Below are positions 6,834 through 12,481 of a stretch of DNA of 12,481 nt, in pieces. The DNA is from Pseudomonadota bacterium. GTDB taxonomy: Bacteria > Pseudomonadota > Gammaproteobacteria > Burkholderiales > Ferrovaceae. The notes beneath the pieces were generated by a model, which was not told the DNA's origin, did no database searches, and saw only the letters and a program-made list of their open reading frames with translations. The translations under genes were made by a program, and so were the position numbers. The stretch covers positions 1 through 12,481 of the forward strand of contig JAJZEL010000106.1 in assembly GCA_021828575.1 (NCBI GenBank), written 5' to 3'. Each line of letters starts with the position of its first letter. Position 1 is the first letter of the stretch.

Positions 6834-8267
6834 ATGATTTCAAACACAACTGCACTGTTCTGGTTCCGGCGAGACCTGAGGCACGAGGATAACGTGGGCT
6901 TGATGCAAGCGCTGAAGGCCCATGGGCGCGTATATTGCGTATTCGTTTTCGATCGGGACATCCTGGACCCCCTCCCCGTAAAAGACCGCAGGGTGGAGTT
7001 TATCTGGTACAGCATCAGGGAATTGCGAGATGTCCTGACGACTTGGGGTGGCGGACTCATGGTGTTGCATGACTGGGCCATGCAGGCCATACCCGAGCTT
7101 GCCGTTCGACTGGGTGTGCAAGCCGTCTATGCCAATGGAGACTACGAACCTGCGGCCCTGATACGGGATGAGGTGGTGGACCGTGCTCTGAAGAGGCGCG
7201 GGATCAGGTTTCATGCTTTCAAGGATCAGGTGGTTTTTGAGCGGAATGAAGTGTTGACTGGAGCAGGCCAGCCCTATTCGGTTTTCACGCCTTACCGGAA
7301 CGCCTGGCTGAAGCGTCTGGATCAGTCACACATTGCGCCTGCCAGTCCGGATTTCAGTCATCTTGCCCCTCCGCCTGTCGGATTTGACCTGCCTTCACTG
7401 GAATCCATGGGGTTTGGGGCCACAAACCTGATCTCTCTGGGTATACAACCCGGGGAATCCGGAGCGCACACCACGTTGCAGGATTTTCTTCCACGCATGG
7501 ACAGGTACCATGAAATGCGGGACTATCCTGGGCGTCGTGGAGTGTCCTACCTGTCCGTGCACCTGCGTTTCGGCACTGTGTCCATCCGGCGTTTGGTGAC
7601 CTTGGCTCTGACCGATTCCGGACCTGGCGCAAAAACCTGGCTGTCGGAACTTATCTGGAGGGAGTTTTATTTTTCCATCCTGTTTCATTTTCCCCATGTG
7701 GTGTCTTCCGCTTTTAAGGCGCATTACGACGAACTGGAATTTGATAACGATCCTCTGGATTTTGAAGCCTGGAAAGCGGGACAAACAGGGTATCCCCTTG
7801 TGGATGCGGCCATGCGCCAACTCAACGCCACAGGCTACATGCATAATCGCCTGCGCATGGTGGCAGCCTCCTTTCTTGTGAAAGATCTGGGCGTGGACTG
7901 GCGTCAGGGAGAGCAGTACTTTGCCAGTCAGCTCAATGATTTTGACCTGGCGGCGAACAACGGAGGGTGGCAGTGGGCCGCTTCTACCGGATGTGATGCT
8001 CAACCCTGGTTTCGCATTTTCAATCCGGTGACACAGTCCCGGCGTTTCGATCCGACGGGAGTATTCATCCGTCGTTATGTGCCTGAACTGGCACAGGTAC
8101 CGGAAGCCCATATCCATGAGCCATGGAGCATGTCGTCCCTGGAGCAGCAGGCGTCCGGGTGTCGCATCGGACAGGATTACCCGGCCCCGCGGGTCAATCA
8201 TACCGTGGCCCGTGAACGTACTCTGAAACGCTATGCCCGGGTTCGTCCCGTGCCTGGGCAAGCCTGA
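6834..8267 (+). CDS. phrB: Deoxyribodipyrimidine photo-lyase (class I CPD photolyase)
   Basis: This FAD enzyme splits cyclobutane pyrimidine dimers using blue or near-UV light. The N-terminal Rossmann-like antenna domain begins ALFWFRRDLRHEDN. The FAD domain shows GRRGVSYLSVHLRFG, the GYPLVDAAMRQL and MHNRLRMVAASFLVKDL helices, and NDFDLAANNGGWQWAASTG then QPWFRIFNP. The tryptophan chain of the E. coli enzyme (W306, W359, W382) aligns with W313, W356 and W379, counted from the ATG at 6834. At 477 residues it is close to E. coli Phr (472). An in-frame GTG at 6825 would add three residues, but AAGAG sits at 6821-6825 at proper spacing from the ATG at 6834, so I take the ATG. The gene is transcribed away from yqgE and followed 53 bp later by xthA. 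The close match to E. coli Phr favours a CPD enzyme over a cryptochrome or (6-4) photolyase. Confidence 0.95.
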   Translation: MISNTTALFWFRRDLRHEDNVGLMQALKAHGRVYCVFVFDRDILDPLPVKDRRVEFIWYSIRELRDVLTTWGGGLMVLHDWAMQAIPELAVRLGVQAVYANGDYEPAALIRDEVVDRALKRRGIRFHAFKDQVVFERNEVLTGAGQPYSVFTPYRNAWLKRLDQSHIAPASPDFSHLAPPPVGFDLPSLESMGFGATNLISLGIQPGESGAHTTLQDFLPRMDRYHEMRDYPGRRGVSYLSVHLRFGTVSIRRLVTLALTDSGPGAKTWLSELIWREFYFSILFHFPHVVSSAFKAHYDELEFDNDPLDFEAWKAGQTGYPLVDAAMRQLNATGYMHNRLRMVAASFLVKDLGVDWRQGEQYFASQLNDFDLAANNGGWQWAASTGCDAQPWFRIFNPVTQSRRFDPTGVFIRRYVPELAQVPEAHIHEPWSMSSLEQQASGCRIGQDYPAPRVNHTVARERTLKRYARVRPVPGQA

Positions 8268-8273
8268 CGCGGA

Positions 8274-8279
8274 TACAAT
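8274..8279 (+). promoter_or_regulatory. Possible -10 element upstream of xthA
   Basis: The 53 bp between phrB and xthA contains TACAAT at 8274-8279 (five of six matches, within GGATACAATGG). A start near 8286 would leave a leader of about 35 nt. The region 15-18 bp upstream has no recognisable TTGACA, so xthA may simply be cotranscribed with phrB. Low confidence. Confidence 0.22.
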
Positions 8280-8320
8280 GGCACTCTCCTGATTTATTGA
8301 CCATGGACCGAGCCTGACAC

Positions 8321-9106
8321 ATGAAAATCGCCACCTGGAACGTCAACTCCATCAAGGTTCGACTGGATCACGTGCTGGAGTGGATGGACAGGCATCAACC
8401 GAGTGTCCTGTGCCTTCAGGAACTCAAGTGCGAGACAGCCCGGTTTCCCGTGGAAGCCTTCCTGGAGGCTGGTTACGAACCCCTGGTGGCAGGCCAAAAA
8501 GCCTACAACGGGGTGGCGTTGCTGGGTCGGACGACGGGCAAGGATGTCACTGTTGGCATTCCCGGATTCGAAGACGTCCAGCAGCGTGCAATTGCCGCCA
8601 CTTTCGAAGGGGTCAGGGTCATGTCCTTGTATTGCCCGAATGGCGAGTCCCTGACCTCAGAGAAATACGCCTACAAACTGAAGTGGTTCGAGGCCTTGCA
8701 GCATTACCTGTCTGATACCCTGAAAACCCACGAACGGCTGGTGGTGGCGGGTGACTTCAACGTGGCTCCAGAAGATCGCGATATTCATGATCCCAAGGCG
8801 TGGCAAGGAGAAGTGCTATGCAGCGATGCCGAACGCGCCGCCTTTTCTGCCCTGCTGGATCTGGGCCTCAAGGACAGCTTCCGGCTTTTTGAACAGCTGG
8901 AAGCCCAGTACAGCTGGTGGCATTATCGGGTCAATGCGTTCAAGCGGAACATGGGGTTGCGCATCGACCATGTGCTCACCAGCCAAGCCATGGCTTCGGC
9001 CTGTGTGGCTTGTTCCATAGACCGCGAACCTCGCGCGAAAGAGCGTCCCTCTGATCACGCCCCTGTGATGGCCGAGTTTTCCGGGCTGTCCAGTCCCAGT
9101 TCCTGA
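8321..9106 (+). CDS. xthA: Exodeoxyribonuclease III (AP endonuclease, ExoIII type)
   Basis: XthA cuts DNA at abasic sites and removes 3' blocking groups and 3' nucleotides in base-excision repair. Its 261 residues fit the family (268 in E. coli). Motifs are MKIATWNVNSIKVRL with N7, LCLQELK with E34, SLYCPNG with Y104, VVAGDFNVAPED with D145 and N147, YSWWHYR, GLRIDHVL with D216, and RPSDHAPV with D245 and the catalytic H246. The ATG at 8321 begins exactly at the conserved first strand; only a weak GAG precedes it. The last 17 codons or so, including D245-H246, overlap the antiparallel end of ntrC. No terminator is visible after the stop, so transcripts probably run into ntrC antisense. With phrB it forms a two-gene DNA-repair cluster. 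Confidence 0.95.
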   Translation: MKIATWNVNSIKVRLDHVLEWMDRHQPSVLCLQELKCETARFPVEAFLEAGYEPLVAGQKAYNGVALLGRTTGKDVTVGIPGFEDVQQRAIAATFEGVRVMSLYCPNGESLTSEKYAYKLKWFEALQHYLSDTLKTHERLVVAGDFNVAPEDRDIHDPKAWQGEVLCSDAERAAFSALLDLGLKDSFRLFEQLEAQYSWWHYRVNAFKRNMGLRIDHVLTSQAMASACVACSIDREPRAKERPSDHAPVMAEFSGLSSPSS

Positions 9107-10473
9107 ATTTTTCGGCTCAGCGTATTTCGTCCCCAACCCAGCAGTTGGGCCGCTTCCATGCGTTTTCCACCCGTGTGGGCCAGCGCCTGCACTATAAGGG
9201 TGCGCTCAAAGTCCTGCGACAGGCGCTCCAGAATGCCTCTTTCTCCTCGTTGCAAGGCTTCCGACACTTCCTGAGCCAGGATGGAGTTCCAGGACTGGAG
9301 ATGGGGGGTGTCTTCAGCGGACCGCAATTCGGCGGGAAGGTCGGTGACGTCCACATGAACCCCGGGTGCCATGACCGTGAGCCAGTGACAGACGTTTTCC
9401 AGTTGACGCACGTTGCCACGCCAGTCCAGCTTTTCAAGAAATTTCAGGGCGGCATCCGTCAGTCGCTTGGGCTCCACCTGCAATTCTCTGGCACTTCGTT
9501 GCAGGAAGTGACGGGCCAGCAAGGGAATGTCTTTGCGTCGCTCACGCAGCGCGGGCAGACGGATGCGGATGACGTTCAGGCGATGGAAGAGGTCTTCCCG
9601 AAACAGGCCTTCGCGAACACGTGTTTCCAGATCCTGATGCGTGGCTGCAATGATGCGTACCCTGGATGCCACGGGCGAATGCCCACCCACACGATAGAAC
9701 TGCCCGTCGGATAGCACGCGCAGCAGTCGAGTCTGCAAATCGGCGGGCATGTCTCCGATTTCGTCCAGAAACAGGGTGCCATCCTCAGCCTGCTCGAAAC
9801 GTCCGCGGCGCAGGGTCGTGGCTCCGGTGAAAGCTCCCCGTTCATGGCCAAACAGCTCCGATTCCAGCAAATCTTTCGGTATGGCTGCGGTATTGATGGC
9901 AATAAAAGGTTTATGCGCTCTCGGGCTGTGGCGGTGCAAGGCCCGAGCCACGAGTTCCTTGCCTGTTCCGGACTCGCCATTGATCAGTACGGTGGCATGG
10001 GACTGAGAAAGCCTGCCGATGGCCCGAAATACATCCTGCATGGCTGGCGCCTGACCCAGGATTTCCGGGGCTGGGGTTTCATCTTCAGCGGATGGCGATC
10101 CAATGGAGCGCTCTTCCAGAGCACGACGCACCAGGGACAGGGCATGATCCACATCGAAAGGTTTGGCCAGATATTCGAAAGCCCCACCCTGGAATGCAGC
10201 AACGGCACTTTCCAGATCGGAATAAGCTGTCATGATGATGACGGGAATGTCCGGATAGCGGGATTTCAGCTGTTCCAGGAAATCAAGTCCGGATTGACCG
10301 GGCATCCTGATATCACTGACCACCACCTGCGGGGGAGCGTTGTCCAGTTGGGCCAGAGCTTCCGTGGCGGACGAGAAGGTCTGAAAATCTATATGCTCCC
10401 GGGAGAGTGCTTTTTCGAACACCCAGCGAATGGAACGATCATCATCAACTATCCAGACAGGTCTCATGGCCAT
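9055..10473 (-). CDS. ntrC: Nitrogen regulation response regulator NtrC (sigma-54 activator)
   Basis: NtrC is phosphorylated by NtrB under nitrogen limitation and activates sigma-54 promoters. From the ATG at 10473 it has 472 residues (469 in E. coli). The receiver has D10-D11-D12, phospho-acceptor D54 in VVVSDIRMPG, T82 and K104. The AAA+ domain has Walker A GESGTGKE (166-173), the sigma-54 loop GAFTGA (213-218) and Walker B DEIGD (237-241). The C-terminal Fis-type helix-turn-helix is about 437-457 (GKRMEAAQLLGWGRNTLSRKI). The open frame extends to 10569 inside ntrB, but this start puts the acceptor at D54 exactly as in E. coli, and a GAG lies 5 nt upstream. An ATG at 10488 is possible. It lies 19 nt after the ntrB stop. 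Its 3' end overlaps xthA tail to tail by 52 bp. Confidence 0.96.
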   Translation of the reverse strand: MAMRPVWIVDDDRSIRWVFEKALSREHIDFQTFSSATEALAQLDNAPPQVVVSDIRMPGQSGLDFLEQLKSRYPDIPVIIMTAYSDLESAVAAFQGGAFEYLAKPFDVDHALSLVRRALEERSIGSPSAEDETPAPEILGQAPAMQDVFRAIGRLSQSHATVLINGESGTGKELVARALHRHSPRAHKPFIAINTAAIPKDLLESELFGHERGAFTGATTLRRGRFEQAEDGTLFLDEIGDMPADLQTRLLRVLSDGQFYRVGGHSPVASRVRIIAATHQDLETRVREGLFREDLFHRLNVIRIRLPALRERRKDIPLLARHFLQRSARELQVEPKRLTDAALKFLEKLDWRGNVRQLENVCHWLTVMAPGVHVDVTDLPAELRSAEDTPHLQSWNSILAQEVSEALQRGERGILERLSQDFERTLIVQALAHTGGKRMEAAQLLGWGRNTLSRKIQELGLDSPENSAITGA

Positions 10474-10492
10474 TTGTTCTCGTGTCATATGT

Positions 10493-11551
10493 TCAGGTGT
10501 ATTCGGTTTCAGGCATGGGAAGAATGAGACTGAAGCAGGTTCTGCCAGGTTCACTTTCAAATTCCACAATGCCCTGATGTTGGCTAATCAAGTTTTGTGC
10601 CAACATGAGACCCAGGCCACTTCCTCCTTCTCGCCCGGACACGAGTGGCTGGAATATGCGATGCTGAATGGGTTCCGGGATGCCGGGTCCATTGTCCACG
10701 ATGCGGATCATCTGCCCCAGCCTGAAACGGCGACGGGCCAGTGTGATCTGACGGAGTGCCCTTGTCTGTAGTCTGATTTGACCATGACCCTCGAGGGCCT
10801 GTGCAGCATTTCGAGTGATGTTGAGTACGGCCTGTATCAGTTGCTCATGGTCTCCCAACATTTCCGGCAAGCTGGTGTCGTAATCCCTGGCGAGTTCGAT
10901 GCCCTGAGGATATTCGGCCTGAATAACGCTGATAACCCGTTCCAGGACTTCGTGAATGTTCAGGGACGCCACATGCTGGAGCCGGTTCGGACTGAGCATG
11001 CGGTCCATGAGCGACTGAAGTCGGTCGGTTTCGGCCCGGATGACCTGGGTATATTCCTTGAGGTCGATGCGATCCAGTTCCTGTTCCAGCAATTGGGCTG
11101 CTCCCCGTATTCCGCCCAGCGGATTGCGGATTTCATGGGCCAGATTACGAATCAATTCCCGGTTGGTTTTCTGATCTTCAAGAATTTTTTCTTCCCGGGC
11201 AATCCTGATTCGCTGGCTGATGGGGCGTACTTCAAGCAGCAGGCCGAGGTCCGGGGGAGGGAGTGGAGTTCCTGTGCAACTCACCACATGGGGAGCGCTG
11301 CCTTTTCTGGCGAGTTGCCACTCATGTTCGATAAAACCGAGATCCTGCTCAAGGGAGGCCTGAACCGTCTGCGTCAGGAGTTCTGTGCCTGACAGCAGAT
11401 GCTCCAGGGGGTGTCCCAACATGCTTTTTCTGCTGATTTCCAGCAGGTTTTCCGCGGCGGCGTTGATGAATCTGACTCTCAGATCCTCGTCCAGTAATAG
11501 AACTGCAGTGCCCAAAAGGTCCAGTCCTGCATAGGAATCATTCTGACTCAT
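10493..11551 (-). CDS. ntrB: Nitrogen regulation sensor kinase/phosphatase NtrB
   Basis: NtrB is a soluble histidine kinase that, with PII, controls the phosphorylation of NtrC. From the ATG at 11551 it has 352 residues. An N-terminal PAS domain (about 8-115, GTAVLLLDEDLRVRFINAAA) is followed by the H-box LAHEIRNPLGG with H139, the same number as in E. coli. The N-box is NITRNAAQAL near 244-253, G1 is DNGPGI at 286-291, the F region is QPLVSGREGG and G2 is GSGLGL. There is no membrane segment, as expected. An in-frame GTG at 11566 would add five residues but abuts the U-run of the preceding terminator and has no ribosome site; the H139 register favours the ATG. ntrC follows after 19 nt. Expression must come from readthrough of glnA transcripts or from a promoter inside glnA, since no promoter is seen in the 91 bp gap. 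Confidence 0.95.
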   Translation of the reverse strand: MSQNDSYAGLDLLGTAVLLLDEDLRVRFINAAAENLLEISRKSMLGHPLEHLLSGTELLTQTVQASLEQDLGFIEHEWQLARKGSAPHVVSCTGTPLPPPDLGLLLEVRPISQRIRIAREEKILEDQKTNRELIRNLAHEIRNPLGGIRGAAQLLEQELDRIDLKEYTQVIRAETDRLQSLMDRMLSPNRLQHVASLNIHEVLERVISVIQAEYPQGIELARDYDTSLPEMLGDHEQLIQAVLNITRNAAQALEGHGQIRLQTRALRQITLARRRFRLGQMIRIVDNGPGIPEPIQHRIFQPLVSGREGGSGLGLMLAQNLISQHQGIVEFESEPGRTCFSLILPMPETEYT

Positions 11552-11566
11552 GGGGCATGGGCTCAC

Positions 11567-11600
11567 AAAAAAGCCCGCAAACCTTGAGGGAGTGCGGGCT
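11567..11600 (-). terminator. Rho-independent terminator after glnA
   Basis: Read on the minus strand, AGCCCGCA (11600-11593), a 13-base loop and TGCGGGCT (11579-11572) make a perfect 8 bp GC-rich stem, followed by a run of Ts (11572-11567). It sits 42 bp after the glnA stop and ends next to the ntrB start. It should separate most glnA transcription from ntrBC while allowing some readthrough, as known for enteric glnA-ntrBC. Confidence 0.9.
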
Positions 11601-11612
11601 GAATCAAGACAG

Positions 11613-11635
11613 TTCCGGTAACGGTGTTCCCGGAA
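11613..11635 (-). other. Second small hairpin between glnA stop and terminator
   Basis: TTCCGG and CCGGAA (11613-11618 and 11630-11635) can pair around an 11-base loop, immediately upstream of the main terminator on the minus strand. It lacks a T-run. It may stabilise the glnA mRNA 3' end or be chance. Confidence 0.35.
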
Positions 11636-11642
11636 TCCGGAA

Positions 11643-12481
11643 TTACAGGCTGTAGTACATCTGGAATTCCAGGGGATGAGTCGTCATGCGGAAAGCAGTC
11701 ACTTCATCCATCTTGAGAGCAATGTAAGCATCGATCATCTCATTGGAGAATACGCCACCGCGTGTCAGGAACTCGCGATCTTTGTCGAGGGCAGCCAGCG
11801 CTTCCTCAAGGGAGGCGGCGGGTGCCGGGATCTTGGCATCTTCTTCAGGGCTCAGGTGGTACAAGTCACGGTCGGCAGCTTCGCCTGGGTGAATCTTGTT
11901 CTGGACGCCATCCAGACCGGCCATGAGCATGGCGGAGAAAGCCAAGTAAGGATTGGCTGTGGGGTCCGGGAAGCGCACTTCGATGCGGCGAGCCTTGTCG
12001 CTCTGAACAAAAGGAACACGAATGGCGGCGGAACGGTTGCGAGCAGAATAGGCCAGCTTGACCGGTGCTTCAAAGCCGGGTACCAGACGTTTGTAGGAGT
12101 TGGTGCTGGGGTTGGTAATGGCATTCAGAGCCTTGGCGTGCTTGATGATGCCACCGATGTAGTACAGGGCAAAGTCGGACAGCCCTGCGTAGCCATTTCC
12201 CGCAAACAGGTTTTTGCCGTCTTTCCAGACAGACTGGTGTACATGCATGCCTGAGCCATTGTCACCCACCACAGGTTTGGGCATGAACGTGGCGGTCTTG
12301 CCATAAGAGTGGGCCACATTGTGAACCACATACTTGAGAATCTGGGTCCAGTCGGCTCGCTTGACGAGGGATGCAAACTTTGTACCTATTTCGCATTGTC
12401 CGGCAGCAGCCACTTCGTGGTGATGCACTTCCACTTCAACGCCCATGTCTTCCAGTGCCAGGCACATGGCGGAACGAATGT
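11643..12481 (-). CDS. glnA: Glutamine synthetase type I, C-terminal part (5' end outside window)
   Basis: GlnA makes glutamine from glutamate, ammonia and ATP in a cytoplasmic dodecamer. The frame is open at the right edge; 278 residues are visible, so roughly the first 190 of about 470 are missing. The visible part begins IRSAMCLALEDMGVEVEVHHHE, a conserved active-site region. Then come MPKPVVGDNGSGMHVHQS, NPSTNSYKRLVPGFEAP, ARNRSAAIRVP and EVRFPDPTANPYLAFSAMLMAG. The adenylylation tyrosine is present in RDLYHLSPEE (codon 11859-11861), so activity is probably controlled by GlnE. The internal ATG at 12467 is not the start. The gene ends in TAA, 42 bp before a terminator, with ntrBC downstream. 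Its sigma-54/NtrC-controlled promoter would lie outside the window. Confidence 0.97.
   Translation of the reverse strand, partial: IRSAMCLALEDMGVEVEVHHHEVAAAGQCEIGTKFASLVKRADWTQILKYVVHNVAHSYGKTATFMPKPVVGDNGSGMHVHQSVWKDGKNLFAGNGYAGLSDFALYYIGGIIKHAKALNAITNPSTNSYKRLVPGFEAPVKLAYSARNRSAAIRVPFVQSDKARRIEVRFPDPTANPYLAFSAMLMAGLDGVQNKIHPGEAADRDLYHLSPEEDAKIPAPAASLEEALAALDKDREFLTRGGVFSNEMIDAYIALKMDEVTAFRMTTHPLEFQMYYSL

Noticed and set aside
7395..8261. 288-codon open frame on the minus strand opposite phrB
   Set aside because: The plus-strand phrB frame carries clear photolyase motifs throughout; the antisense translation shows no recognisable domain.
9066..9116. Possible hairpin at the xthA/ntrC convergent end (CCGA...TCGG pairing)
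   Set aside because: The stem is only about 5 bp with a loop of more than 30 bases and no proper T-run, so it does not support a terminator.
9844..10527. 227-codon plus-strand frame opposite ntrC
   Set aside because: It is a shadow of the well-conserved ntrC coding strand, with no recognisable motif.
10778..11392. 204-codon plus-strand frame opposite ntrB
   Set aside because: It is antisense to conserved kinase domains and has no domain of its own.
11676..12254. 192-codon plus-strand frame opposite glnA
   Set aside because: glnA is unmistakable on the minus strand, so this frame is a shadow.

Overview
The window looks like a chromosomal core region of a proteobacterium, most likely a betaproteobacterium. 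The evidence is the order glnA-ntrB-ntrC, the order yqgE-ruvX-pyrB-pyrC-like, and proteins of the beta/gamma type throughout. GC content looks moderate (mid-50s percent by eye). The genus cannot be fixed from the sequence. Nearly every base is coding, and the longest non-coding gaps are under 100 bp. I see no tRNA, rRNA, insertion sequence, CRISPR array or phage gene.

Layout. (1) Positions 1-6742, minus strand: a tightly packed run of seven genes, read from right to left. They are yqgE (UPF0301/AlgH), ruvX (YqgF), pyrB (aspartate carbamoyltransferase), a dihydroorotase homologue that has lost its metal ligands (PyrX/PyrC' type), prlC (oligopeptidase A), a family 2 glycosyltransferase of the polyprenyl-phosphate mannose synthase type, and a multi-pass membrane protein cut by the window edge. 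Junctions are overlaps of 1-8 bp or a 9 bp gap, so this is almost certainly one operon. (2) Positions 6743-6833: a short divergent regulatory region with a 7 bp perfect dyad. (3) Positions 6834-9106, plus strand: phrB (CPD photolyase) then xthA (exonuclease III), a small DNA-repair pair. (4) Positions 9055-12481, minus strand: a nitrogen-regulation block, glnA (3' part only) - terminator - ntrB - ntrC. The end of ntrC overlaps the end of xthA tail to tail by 52 bp.

How the parts work together. PyrB and the metal-less PyrX most likely form a class A aspartate transcarbamoylase in which PyrX is structural, so a real dihydroorotase should be encoded elsewhere. GlnA, NtrB and NtrC form the classic ammonium-assimilation loop: glutamine synthetase is made, and the NtrB kinase phosphorylates NtrC D54, which drives sigma-54 promoters. 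The GT2 enzyme and the membrane protein look like a lipid-linked sugar donor synthase and a possible membrane partner.

No clearly new system is visible. The points most worth a second look are the ligand-less PyrX, the altered third catalytic position of RuvX, the glycosyltransferase pair appended to a pyrimidine operon without pyrR, the xthA/ntrC overlap that contains a catalytic histidine codon, and the glnA terminator that abuts the ntrB start. Several gene starts (ruvX, ntrC, ntrB, phrB) are best placed downstream of the longest possible ORF start, and the reasons are given in each entry.
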